From the NCBI GenBank assembly GCA_037178625.1, contig CM074136.1:744001-808000 (forward strand): DNA of 64,000 bases, written 5' to 3'. The DNA is from Skeletonema tropicum. Lineage: Eukaryota; Bacillariophyta; Thalassiosirophyceae; Thalassiosirales; Thalassiosiraceae. The notes below the pieces were generated by a model. The model made no database searches. It saw only the letters and a list, made by a program, of their open reading frames with translations, and had not been told where the DNA came from. Positions 39,912 through 48,882 of this stretch are shown here, in pieces. Within the stretch, counting starts at the first letter, position 1. Every line of letters begins with the position of its first letter. The translations under genes and the position numbers were made by a program.

Positions 39912-41441
39912 TCAAACTTTGGCACAAGCCAATGTAGATTGAACCTCTGTGCAAACATTCGGCACCGTCTCCGGGTAAGCCTTCAGAAGCCGAAAGACGC
40001 ACTCTGTGTATTCAACACTTTCCCTATCTTCTACAGCATCGCTTTCCCAGAGAAGATCGATAGGAAGCTTGTTATAAGCATTGCGTTTCGATACTGACAC
40101 AGCATTATAATCTTTTAGAAGCATCGGTATCGTTTCATACTTTCCACCTCGACAAGCATAATGAAGGGCTGTGTTCCTTTCTTGGTCCACAGTATAAAAC
40201 TTGTCCAGAAGCATCGCTATCATTTGATACTTTGCAGCTCGACATGCGTAATGTAGAGCGGTGTTTCCCTCCCTGTCAGGGTAATACAGAGCGAGAGGAT
40301 TGGCTTTCACCAATAACTTGATTGAGCCAAGGGAGGCATTATTCTGAAGCGCTCTGTGTAGTGGGAGTTGTCCTTTGCCATTAGGTTTTTTCATCAGGCG
40401 GAGATCTTTGGCTTGACGAACATAGACGTCCTCCCTGTTGAAGAACGCTTGCACTCGCTTATGATGCCGTTTATTCGTATAGTGATAATGTTTATTCAAG
40501 AACTCTTCAATAGCTTCGGGGTGTGCATCGTAAATAGTTTTGACAAAATTAAGTGCAGCTTTGATGTTTGGATCGCGCCGTTTGGTGCTGCTACACCGAC
40601 AAGCATATTGAAGCAGAGACTTCTTTTTATGCTTCTGTAGCTTCACATTGGGATCACAATCTAGCAGGAATTGCAAAATTTCCACTTCACCAGTTAATTT
40701 GTTTTTTCCCTGGTATGCACGTGTCATTGCTAAGTGAGTCGGATAATACCCATCTGTGGTTGCGTGATTGACGGCATCGGGGTGAAGTTTGTACAAATAT
40801 TCAACTGTGGCAACATAGTTGTGTGTACATGCATGATGGAAAGGTAGCAAACCGTTGACATCAACTATTCGCTCAGATCCAGGATACGCTTCAATCAACA
40901 CACGGCAAAACTCAGGAGATTTTACCTTCGCTGCAATGTGAATCGGCAGGCGGCCTCCATTAAGGACTGCTTCAGGGTACTTTTTAATGAGCAGCTCTGC
41001 GATTTCCACCGCGGCTTTTTCGTTCATGCTGCCGTTACCACATAAAATATGGAGAGGCATGGCACCCTTATTATCTACACTGCGAACAGAGTTGGGAGCT
41101 GCATCGATGAGGAGTTGAATTATCCCCCGTGTCATACTTTTGTTGTAGCATGCAACATGGAGCGGCATCCGCCCTTTCCTATTAGTTGCACTGGCAGCAC
41201 CAGGATAGTATTCTAGAAGCAATCGAATTATTCCCTCGTCCACTCTTTTATTATAGCATGCAGAACGGAAGAATTGATAATTACTGTTGATGATAGTGTT
41301 TTCATCATTGGATGTCAATCCGTGCCCCTCAAATAATTCACGCAGGCCTTCTTCTGAAAGCAAGGCTGATTGGCAAAACCTATCCAACCCTTTCAACGGC
41401 GTTTCATCTTTAGCTAGACAATTATTGCCGTTCTCGCTCAT
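39912..41441 (-). CDS. Ankyrin-repeat protein, family 1, member E, with shuffled C-terminal units
   Basis: The product is 509 residues from ATG 41441 (MSENGNN). It has the family N-terminus (LLSEEGLRELFEGHGL), about seven ANK units and a linker diverged to RVQAFFNREDVYVRQAKD, shared with member F. A changed C-terminal half follows. The usual GGALPLHIA unit is missing. Instead the GNTALHYACR unit occurs twice (REGNTALHYACRAAKY and QERNTALHYACRGGKY). It ends without the KKRK tail. The promoter side shares GTTGAGATTGTCTT and CAAGTGG repeats with member G. Protein-binding role inferred. Confidence 0.87.
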   Translation of the reverse strand: MSENGNNCLAKDETPLKGLDRFCQSALLSEEGLRELFEGHGLTSNDENTIINSNYQFFRSACYNKRVDEGIIRLLLEYYPGAASATNRKGRMPLHVACYNKSMTRGIIQLLIDAAPNSVRSVDNKGAMPLHILCGNGSMNEKAAVEIAELLIKKYPEAVLNGGRLPIHIAAKVKSPEFCRVLIEAYPGSERIVDVNGLLPFHHACTHNYVATVEYLYKLHPDAVNHATTDGYYPTHLAMTRAYQGKNKLTGEVEILQFLLDCDPNVKLQKHKKKSLLQYACRCSSTKRRDPNIKAALNFVKTIYDAHPEAIEEFLNKHYHYTNKRHHKRVQAFFNREDVYVRQAKDLRLMKKPNGKGQLPLHRALQNNASLGSIKLLVKANPLALYYPDREGNTALHYACRAAKYQMIAMLLDKFYTVDQERNTALHYACRGGKYETIPMLLKDYNAVSVSKRNAYNKLPIDLLWESDAVEDRESVEYTECVFRLLKAYPETVPNVCTEVQSTLACAKV

Positions 41442-42302
41442 CGTTGAGATTGTCTTCCAACTTCCAAATCAAGTTGCAGGGGGCAAGTGGCAAGTGGCAA
41501 GTGGCATGCAAGGGCACGCAACCCCGGCGGCGCGAGGAGAAAAACCTCTTTTTTGAATCCCGTTTCATTGTCTCTTTGTCATACCTATTGTATTCAGTGT
41601 TTGTGTACTTTTACATAGTGTGAGAGTTGTTTCACGCACACAACTTCTTGTGTCCACTTCTATTCTTGCAGCTTGCTGTTAAAGCAGTGAGGAAGTCTTA
41701 ATTCCAAGTGTGACAGCCAAGTGAGCAGCAAGACATGGGCTTAGAATGGCTTGAGGAAGAGTAGATATCTGTTTCTACATATTGGAAATCAATCTAAATG
41801 ATCAAGAAACAACAACTTCTCGTGATATCATACTTACGGCCTCTCTCCTAAAAGCAGCATGCATGTAATGATGAAACGGTCTAACCACTGTCATGTAATG
41901 CCGTCTTGATCCGTCGCCAGCGGGCTCAAGCAGGCTTCGAGCAGTCAACACAGCCACGGCGATGGATATGCATACGCTCTCGTGCTAATAAATTATTTGT
42001 ATTGCTACTTCAATATCCCAAACTCAAAACAAGCTGTGGTAGGAGAGACAACCCTGCCCGTGGGTTCCGACGCTTCTTGATTCCCTCCTCGGCGTATGAA
42101 GATTCCGATCGTCGTTAAAAAATAATGAATGATGTCTACGTAGCGATAATGCAACATAACCTACCTCTCTATCTCTACCATACTCGACAGTCTGACGAGA
42201 TGAACGAAATGTACCGAAATGAGAGAATGCTTGGGTGATTTGCTAGCGAAATTACATTGCGAATAGACAAGTCTGTGATACAAGTCTATTATATTTCGAG
42301 CA
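41442..42302. other. Intergenic, includes CAAGTGG repeats upstream of member E
   Basis: GGCAAGTGGCAAGTGGCAAG (about 41486-41509) is a short tandem repeat in the proximal upstream region. The rest shows no gene. A 70-codon frame at 41906 has no domain. Confidence 0.5.
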
Positions 42303-43985
42303 CTATTCATTGCCACACTTTCTCGCTGTGATTTGACTTGGCCCAACATTCGAAGCAGATTGAACCAATGGGCAAACATTCGCCAAAGTCTCGGGGTAAG
42401 CCTTTAAAAGCCGAAAGACGCTTTCAAAGTACTTGACGAATTCTCTATTAGAGACCGCCCTGCTTTCCCAAAGAAGATCGATCGGAAGCTTCTTCTGCGC
42501 ATTCCGTTTCGATACTGATACAGCATCAAAGTTATCCAGAAGCATCGATATGGTTTGATATTTCGCTCTGCTGCATGCATCATGAAGAGCTGTGTTACCC
42601 TTCTTGTCTACAGCATTGAGAGTTGTCGTGTCAAGTCCGACCAGATACTGAATGACATTAATAGCATTATGCCGACATGCAATGTGCAATGGTAATGCAC
42701 CACTATTGTTAGAGAAATGGAGAGCGAGAGGATTGGCTTTCACCAATAACTTGATTGAGCCAAGGGCGGCTTTTTTGTGAAGCGCTCTGTGTAGTGCTTT
42801 GCCATTAGGTTTATTCATCAGGCGGAGATCTTTGGCCTGACGAACATAGACGCCCTCCCTGTTGAAGAACGCTTGCACTCGGTCATGATAACGTGTATTC
42901 AAGATATTTTCAATCGCTTCAGGGTGTGCATCGTAAACAGTCTTGACAACATTAAGAAGTGCAGTTATGTTTGAATCGTGCCAGTCGGTGCTGCTACACC
43001 GACAAGCATATTGAAGCAGAGATGCTGAACCCAACATCTGTAGCTTCACATTGGGATCGGAGTCTAGCAGATATTGCACGATTTCCACAGCAGCTACTGG
43101 ATTGTATCTGCCCCTCAGACGATTAATTGCGCAGTGAATCGGATACAATCCATTTGTTTCTGCGTGATTGATGGCATCGGGGTAGAGATTGTACAAAAAA
43201 TCTACCATGGCAACAGTGTTGCATTCACATGCCCGATGGAGGGGCAGTCTCCCATGAGCATCGGCTATTCTCTCGGGTCTAGGATACGCTTCAATGAGCA
43301 GATTGTACAAGTATTCTACTGTGGCAACGGTGTTGTAAAAACATGCATTATGAAAAGGCAGCTTCCCATGAGCATCACTTATTCGCTCAGATCCAGGATG
43401 TGCTTCGATTAACACGCCACAAAACTCAGGAGATTTTGTCCAACTCGCCACGTGAATTGGAAGACAGCCGTCATTATCAGCATGCCGGACAGCTTCAGGG
43501 TGCTTCTGGATGAGCAGCTTCAATATTGCGATCGCATTGCCAGTATCTTTCATGCGGATGTTAGCACATAAGCAGTGCAAAGGCATGGATCCGGCATTGG
43601 TGACACTGCGAACAGAGTCGGGAGCTGCATAAATGAGGAGTCGAATCATCCCCCGCGTCATACTTTTGTTGTAGCATGCAAAATGGAGCGGCGACCAACC
43701 ATCCTCCTCATCAACAGCTGTTCTGGCAGCATCAGGAAAATATTCTAGAAGACATCGAATTATTCCCTTGTTCACTCTCTCATTCTGGCATGCGTCATAG
43801 AAGAATTCATAATTATTGTCCGCATAACGACTATTGGGTTTCAGTCCATGACGAAGAATTACATCACGTATCCCTTCCTCTGAAAGCGAGTCGGATTGGC
43901 ATAAATTATCCAATCTTTTTCGACAGCGCTTCATGCTCATGCTACTTAGTTGTTTGTCTACAAAGCCGCCCTCGCTCAGGTTCAT
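42303..43985 (-). CDS. Ankyrin-repeat protein, family 1, member F, with one extra repeat unit
   Basis: This 560-residue protein, the longest of the set, starts at MNLSEGGFVD. It has LSEEGIRDVILRHGL, ANK units, the diverged linker RVQAFFNREGVYVRQAKD and the SVSKRNAQKKLPIDLLWES unit. A tandem in-frame 114-bp duplication (43187-43300 and 43301-43414) adds 38 residues, so IADAHGRLPLHRAC and ISDAHGKLPFHNAC stand side by side. No basic KKRK tail. No enzymatic motif. Member E is its nearest relative by the linker. Confidence 0.87.
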   Translation of the reverse strand: MNLSEGGFVDKQLSSMSMKRCRKRLDNLCQSDSLSEEGIRDVILRHGLKPNSRYADNNYEFFYDACQNERVNKGIIRCLLEYFPDAARTAVDEEDGWSPLHFACYNKSMTRGMIRLLIYAAPDSVRSVTNAGSMPLHCLCANIRMKDTGNAIAILKLLIQKHPEAVRHADNDGCLPIHVASWTKSPEFCGVLIEAHPGSERISDAHGKLPFHNACFYNTVATVEYLYNLLIEAYPRPERIADAHGRLPLHRACECNTVAMVDFLYNLYPDAINHAETNGLYPIHCAINRLRGRYNPVAAVEIVQYLLDSDPNVKLQMLGSASLLQYACRCSSTDWHDSNITALLNVVKTVYDAHPEAIENILNTRYHDRVQAFFNREGVYVRQAKDLRLMNKPNGKALHRALHKKAALGSIKLLVKANPLALHFSNNSGALPLHIACRHNAINVIQYLVGLDTTTLNAVDKKGNTALHDACSRAKYQTISMLLDNFDAVSVSKRNAQKKLPIDLLWESRAVSNREFVKYFESVFRLLKAYPETLANVCPLVQSASNVGPSQITARKCGNE

Positions 43986-44326
43986 GGTTTACGTCATTCA
44001 GGTTGTTGCTGGTCTCTGGTTAATCTACTCAATGCCGCAGCGCTGAAAAATAGCTCTTACCACGGGAACCCTCCTACCATCCCGAATCCAGTGATTTGCG
44101 CCTTCGACATGGCATGAATCAAAACGCATGCCAAACAAACGCAAGGTTAAATAATTAATTCCTTCGACCCACAACAAAATTGGACAGTTAGATGGTGAGA
44201 TAGATGGAGATGAGAGGTTGAGAGTTGAGATAGAGAGCAAGCTTTCGTCAACGCCGCCACTGCTTCCGATACAATAATAAGCGATCACATCTCTCTACAT
44301 AGCAACTACAAGGATCTATTTCCGTC
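43986..44326. other. Divergent spacer between ANK member F and the BTB gene
   Basis: About 340 bp with promoters for both genes expected. A GATGGTGAGATAGATGGAGA-type purine-rich run (about 44190-44240) precedes the plus-strand gene. No named element. Confidence 0.4.
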
Positions 44327-46426
44327 ATGGAGCAACTCGAAAGGGCAAAAAAGAAGCTCAAAACAGCGCATGAAAAGTTAGAACTCGAATACAGCAAACA
44401 TACACGAGAGCAAGATGAATTTGAAAACAAACTTGTGGAACGGATCCGAATTCTAGATGAGAGGAAACAAGTTGCGGTTGCCCAGTACGGTGTGCTAGAT
44501 GCGAGTGATAATGATCGTATAGAGATTAATGCTGGAGGAAAAATTATTGCTGCCCGTCGTTCTGTGTTGTGTCAATTAAAGGGGACGAAATTGGACGCAT
44601 TATTTTGTGGACGATGGGATAAGAAGATATTGAGAGACAGCAGCGGTAGAATATTTTTGGATGTTAACGGTGATTGCTTTCAGGCAATTGTGGACTACCT
44701 GAATGAGCTGGCAATATCAGGTGAGGATGATATCCCAAAGCTGCCACTCGAAGGGGAGGGAGAAATGGGACATATGAATTATCTGGATTGTCATCTAAAG
44801 CTCTTTGGGATGAATGCCCTTCCATTGAAATCCCAAAGTAGTATCATTTCCATCCATTCTGAAGTTAGCACTATCTACCAATGGCTAGAGGAAGCAGGCT
44901 TTGGAGGAGGAGTGAAGCTTATCTACCGCTCCTCTAGGGATGGTTTGTCTAATGAAATGTTTCACAAGAAATGCGATAACGTCGGCCCAACTCTTGTATT
45001 AATTAGGACTACTTCAGGAGGCGTGTTAGGAGGTTTCACAAATACATCATGGCAGAGTAGTGGAGGATGCAAAGAAGCGAACAGAGCGTTCCTCTTCGTC
45101 TTAACTGGATTCGACGAAGTCAGCCCATGCAAAATGAAGTTGAAAGATGAAGACGACAGCAAAGCAGTACATCATGATGGAGATTTTGGACCAGTGTTTG
45201 GAGCTGGGAATGATATTCTTGTAAATAATTGCAATATCTATATCAAAATGGGATATTCTTATGAACAATGCCCTGTCGAATATCTGGACGGGGGTCCGGA
45301 TTTTGATGCGTACATCAATAACCGAATCAAGGAGATGGAAGTTTTTGCAGTGAGTGATTCGTTTGGCCCAAAGCTGCAGGAGAAGTTCTGCTCATACCCC
45401 AATATGAAAGTACCTGCGGTTGACCTATTCGCGAAGGAAATCAATGAGGCGATCAATGAAAAGTGGTCAACGCTGCATGCATTGGAAAAGGAAGTCTTAT
45501 CCCAAGAAGTGCTTTTCGAGAGTGAGGAACACTTCGTTGAATCCTTTGCTAGTGGAGATAAGAATGATATTATTACACTCGACGTAAGCGGTACCATGAT
45601 GGTTACGAAACGTACCACATTGCTATGTATCGACGGTTCAGTGCTAGCTCAACAATTTGATGATACAAAGTGGACTGAGCAAGGAAATAATAAAATGAGA
45701 GTGAAGGAGTGGAGCCCGGCTGAAGTGTGCAACTGGGTGAAGAATATTGAGGGTATACAGGAAGATGTTTCAACTCTTTTTGAGTCAAATAGCATCAATG
45801 GATCGGAGCTGCTTGCCTTGAGCGAGTCCGGCCTTGAAAAGATGGGAGTGGTGCGTGTAGGAACGACTTGTCTCCTTCTTAAAGAGATTAAGTTGCTTGA
45901 ACAAAAAAGTCAAGATGTTTCGACCCTCATTGAGCATAGCCCGTATTGCTTTGGTAAGATGTTGGATTTTCTTCGTATGAAGCACCTTCACTCTGTGGAG
46001 CTCATAAAAGAGCCGTCACTGCCCTCTGTCAGTGAAGTCCAAGAGGAGAGGTTCGAGAAAGTTGTGAAATATTACTTCCCCGGGGAGACTGCTAAACTTA
46101 TGCTTGGTGGTGCCAACTCAATGTTGGAAGATGTATCAGTAAACGCTGCTGTAATGGCATCTTTGACAAGACTCAATGGTAAGTTTGAGAAGAGCTTTGC
46201 TTTTGTGTTAACCTTTGGTTTACATCTCTTATTGTCTTTTATTCTTCGTTCATTAGACCGGGGCCAAAGCGATGTTGGTTACACTGTTAATGCAATTTTG
46301 GAAGACTTACAATCACAAGGGTTTTCTTTCACTGCATTCGAAGTGAGGCGTGCGGTAAATGATCTGAGCAATGAGGGGCACATCTATTCCACAATTGATG
46401 AAGAGCATTTCCTGTTTGCTTATTAA
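44327..46426 (+). CDS. BTB/KCTD-TLDc-BTB with embedded SAM and an RPA32-like C-terminal winged helix
   Basis: The unspliced frame has 699 codons. A coiled coil (1-50) precedes a KCTD/T1-type BTB domain (~60-160: IEINAGGKIIAARRSVL, FQAIVDYLNEL). A TLDc domain follows (~180-350: LIYRSSRDGLS, CDNVGPTLVLI). A second BTB begins at ~415 (ITLDVSGTMMVTKRTTLL) and resumes after ~70 residues (YCFGKMLDFLR). The gap is a SAM domain (WSPAEVCNWVKNIEG, LLALSESGLEKMGV). The last 65 residues match the RPA32 C-terminal domain (GHIYSTIDEEHF). A 78-bp GT-AG intron (46179-46256) fits; removing it gives 673 residues and joins RLN to DRGQSDVGY. BTB suggests oligomerisation and ubiquitin-ligase adaptor roles; RPA_C suggests repair-protein contacts. 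Function is unproven. Confidence 0.85.
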   Translation: MEQLERAKKKLKTAHEKLELEYSKHTREQDEFENKLVERIRILDERKQVAVAQYGVLDASDNDRIEINAGGKIIAARRSVLCQLKGTKLDALFCGRWDKKILRDSSGRIFLDVNGDCFQAIVDYLNELAISGEDDIPKLPLEGEGEMGHMNYLDCHLKLFGMNALPLKSQSSIISIHSEVSTIYQWLEEAGFGGGVKLIYRSSRDGLSNEMFHKKCDNVGPTLVLIRTTSGGVLGGFTNTSWQSSGGCKEANRAFLFVLTGFDEVSPCKMKLKDEDDSKAVHHDGDFGPVFGAGNDILVNNCNIYIKMGYSYEQCPVEYLDGGPDFDAYINNRIKEMEVFAVSDSFGPKLQEKFCSYPNMKVPAVDLFAKEINEAINEKWSTLHALEKEVLSQEVLFESEEHFVESFASGDKNDIITLDVSGTMMVTKRTTLLCIDGSVLAQQFDDTKWTEQGNNKMRVKEWSPAEVCNWVKNIEGIQEDVSTLFESNSINGSELLALSESGLEKMGVVRVGTTCLLLKEIKLLEQKSQDVSTLIEHSPYCFGKMLDFLRMKHLHSVELIKEPSLPSVSEVQEERFEKVVKYYFPGETAKLMLGGANSMLEDVSVNAAVMASLTRLNGKFEKSFAFVLTFGLHLLLSFILRSLDRGQSDVGYTVNAILEDLQSQGFSFTAFEVRRAVNDLSNEGHIYSTIDEEHFLFAY
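46179..46256 (+). other. Predicted 78-bp intron in the BTB-TLDc gene
   Basis: Donor ATG|GTAAGT and acceptor TTCATTAG|ACC are good splice sites. The length is a multiple of three, so the frame stays open if retained. The retained peptide is hydrophobic (FAFVLTFGLHLLLSFIL) and does not belong in the RPA-like domain. Confidence 0.8.
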
Positions 46427-46934
46427 TCCACTTCTTTTTACTGCGAAGAAGACAAATAATGCAGTTCACTTAGTGCATATCTTTCCCATATTACAGTGGG
46501 ACTAGATGACAAATAACTCGGTGGCAACAGTGCAGAGACGTATCCGTATCTAAGTATTGACCGAGGACACATCATACCTACTACTTTCCTTTTACCGATG
46601 AGCTCACCTGTCCCTTCGGGATCTTGTACTCAACGCGATTCGGTTTGACATAAGTAGGTAATAGTTGAGCAGTGCCCTCCAAGCGACAGGCAGCATGATG
46701 TAGTCGAATAAACCAAAACAAATGTAGACCAATGCTGAGAAAGAGAACAAATAGGTTTATAATATATAATTATTCATGTATCTGTCTATGAACATGGTTA
46801 TAACAGAGTTACAATTCGAAGCGTGCGTGCTCTATAATTGAATAGGCTTGGCTATAAAGCTGACGCTGATGCCGTAGATATTCTGTCACGACTACTATTC
46901 ATGAGCAAACTCTTCACATCTCTCCATTCCCATT
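46427..46934. other. Convergent spacer, no gene
   Basis: This holds the 3' flanks of the BTB gene and of ANK member G. No domain-bearing frame or repeat is seen. Confidence 0.45.
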
Positions 46935-48482
46935 CTAACTTTGACAAAAAGCAGAAGCAGATTGAACCTCTGCGCAAAAGTTCAACGCAGTCTCCGGGTA
47001 AGCGCTCAAAAGCCGAAAGATGCACTCCATATATTCTATGCTCTCTCTATCTTCAACTGTATTGCTTTCCAAAAGAAGGTCAATGGGTAGCTTCTTTTGA
47101 GCATTTCGTTTCGACACTGACACAGCATCAAACTTGTCCAGAAGCATCGCTATCGTTTGATACTTCGCACCACGGCAAGCATAATGTAGGGCAGTGTTTC
47201 CCTCTCGATCCACAGTACCAAGAGTTGTAGTATCGATATCGATCAAGTACTGAATGACATTAGTAGAATCACGATGATGACAAGCAATGTGCAAGGGTAT
47301 TGCACCGCCATTGTCGGGGGAATGGAGAGCGAGAGGATTGCCTTTCACAAGCAGTTTGATCGAACCAAGCCTGACGCTGTTCTGAAGTGCTCTGTGTAGT
47401 GGGAGTTGTCCATTGTCATCAGGTGTATTCATGATACTTCGATCTTTGGCTTGTCGAGCGTAGACTAGCTCGCTGTTGATGAATGCTTGTACTTGTTGAT
47501 GAAATTCTTCAATTTCGGACACAATTCTATGATCTTCAATTGCCTCGGGATGGGCGTCATAAATTTCCTTGATCATTTCAAGTGCAGCATCAATGTTTGA
47601 ATCGTCATAATCCCGCCAGCAAGCAAAATGAAGCAGAGATGATCCTTCATTCTTCTGCAGCTTCACATTGGGATCACAATCAAGTAGGTATCGCACAACG
47701 TCAATGGCGCTTTTTGGGTTCGCTCGCTTGGACAGGCCTGTAATTGCGCAGTGAATCGGATACCTTCCATTTGTTGATTCATGATTGACGGTATCGGGGT
47801 AGAGTTTGTACAAATATTGAACTGTGGCAATGGTGTTGTAAAAGCATGCACAATGGAGGGGCAGCATACCATTTGGATTGGCCAATCTCTCAGATCCAGG
47901 ATACGCTTCGATCAACACCTGGCAAAACTCGAGAGATTTTAACCCAGCTGCAATGTGAAGTGGAAGACAGCCGTCATTATCAGCATGCCGGACTGCTTCA
48001 GGGTACTTTTCCATAAGCAGCTTCAATGATTGTAACGAGTCTGTTTCGTTCATGCGGTTGTTACCACATAACCAGTGCAGAGGCATGTAACCGCTAGAAT
48101 CTACACTAGTAGCAGAGTCGGGAGCTGCATCGATGAGGAGTTGTATTATCCCCCGTGTCGTATTTTTGTTGCGACATGCAATATGGAGCGGTGTTAAACC
48201 ATTAGTACCAGGAGTTGTACTGGCAGCACCAGGAAAATATTCGAGAAGGCATCGAATTATTCCCTCGTTGACTCTTTCATTGGCGCATGCAAGTCCCATG
48301 AAGAATCCACGTTTGAAATTGCTGATGAGAGCGTTGTTGTTATCATTATTGGGTGTCAATCCATGTCGCACAATCAATTCGCGTAGGCCTTCTTCTGAAA
48401 GCAAGTCCGATGAACAATAACTAATCAATTCGCTGAACAGCGCTTCTGCTGATTGTCTGCCATTATTGCCGTTCTCACTCAT
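46935..48482 (-). CDS. Ankyrin-repeat protein, family 1, member G
   Basis: The product is 515 residues from ATG 48482 (MSENGNNGRQS). The frame continues eight codons upstream only to a TTG. The layout is typical: LLSEEGLRELIVRHGL, seven ANK units, QVQAFINSELVYARQAKD, four units including GGAIPLHIACHHRDS and SVSKRNAQKKLPIDLLLES. It ends SIEYMECIFRLLSAYPET and FCAEVQSAS, without a basic tail. This ending is shared with the first half of the disrupted member D. The upstream sequence resembles that of member E. Protein-binding role inferred, target unknown. Confidence 0.88.
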   Translation of the reverse strand: MSENGNNGRQSAEALFSELISYCSSDLLSEEGLRELIVRHGLTPNNDNNNALISNFKRGFFMGLACANERVNEGIIRCLLEYFPGAASTTPGTNGLTPLHIACRNKNTTRGIIQLLIDAAPDSATSVDSSGYMPLHWLCGNNRMNETDSLQSLKLLMEKYPEAVRHADNDGCLPLHIAAGLKSLEFCQVLIEAYPGSERLANPNGMLPLHCACFYNTIATVQYLYKLYPDTVNHESTNGRYPIHCAITGLSKRANPKSAIDVVRYLLDCDPNVKLQKNEGSSLLHFACWRDYDDSNIDAALEMIKEIYDAHPEAIEDHRIVSEIEEFHQQVQAFINSELVYARQAKDRSIMNTPDDNGQLPLHRALQNSVRLGSIKLLVKGNPLALHSPDNGGAIPLHIACHHRDSTNVIQYLIDIDTTTLGTVDREGNTALHYACRGAKYQTIAMLLDKFDAVSVSKRNAQKKLPIDLLLESNTVEDRESIEYMECIFRLLSAYPETALNFCAEVQSASAFCQS

Positions 48483-48882
48483 CGTTGAGATTGTCTTTCG
48501 AGTCAAGTGGCAAGTGCCAGGTAAGCGTCAAGTGGCAAGTCATTCTCTCTGCACTTCACAATTCAAAGTAACCATTCGATTTGGTCCAAATAATGGCCAG
48601 AGAGTCGCTATAACGTAACAACCCGAACTCCAAATTATTGAGAACCCTGCCTGCAAGTAGATGGGAATCCTCATGGATGGATTGGATACCCATAAAGAAG
48701 GGTACTCTCCAGAGCTTTGGACGGTGCATTTTGCCAATGGTTGGATTTGGGGTTTGATAGAGAACAAATAGGTTTACTATGTATAATTATTCATGCATCT
48801 GTCGACCAGCTCCTGTCAAACACAATCAAACACACGTACACACACACGTACAGTGGACAGAATCTGTTTGTGGGGAGAAACT

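Noticed and set aside
46179..46256. Transmembrane segment (FAFVLTFGLHLLLSFIL) in the BTB protein
   Set aside because: The bases form a good GT-AG intron of 78 bp, and removing it restores the RPA-like domain.
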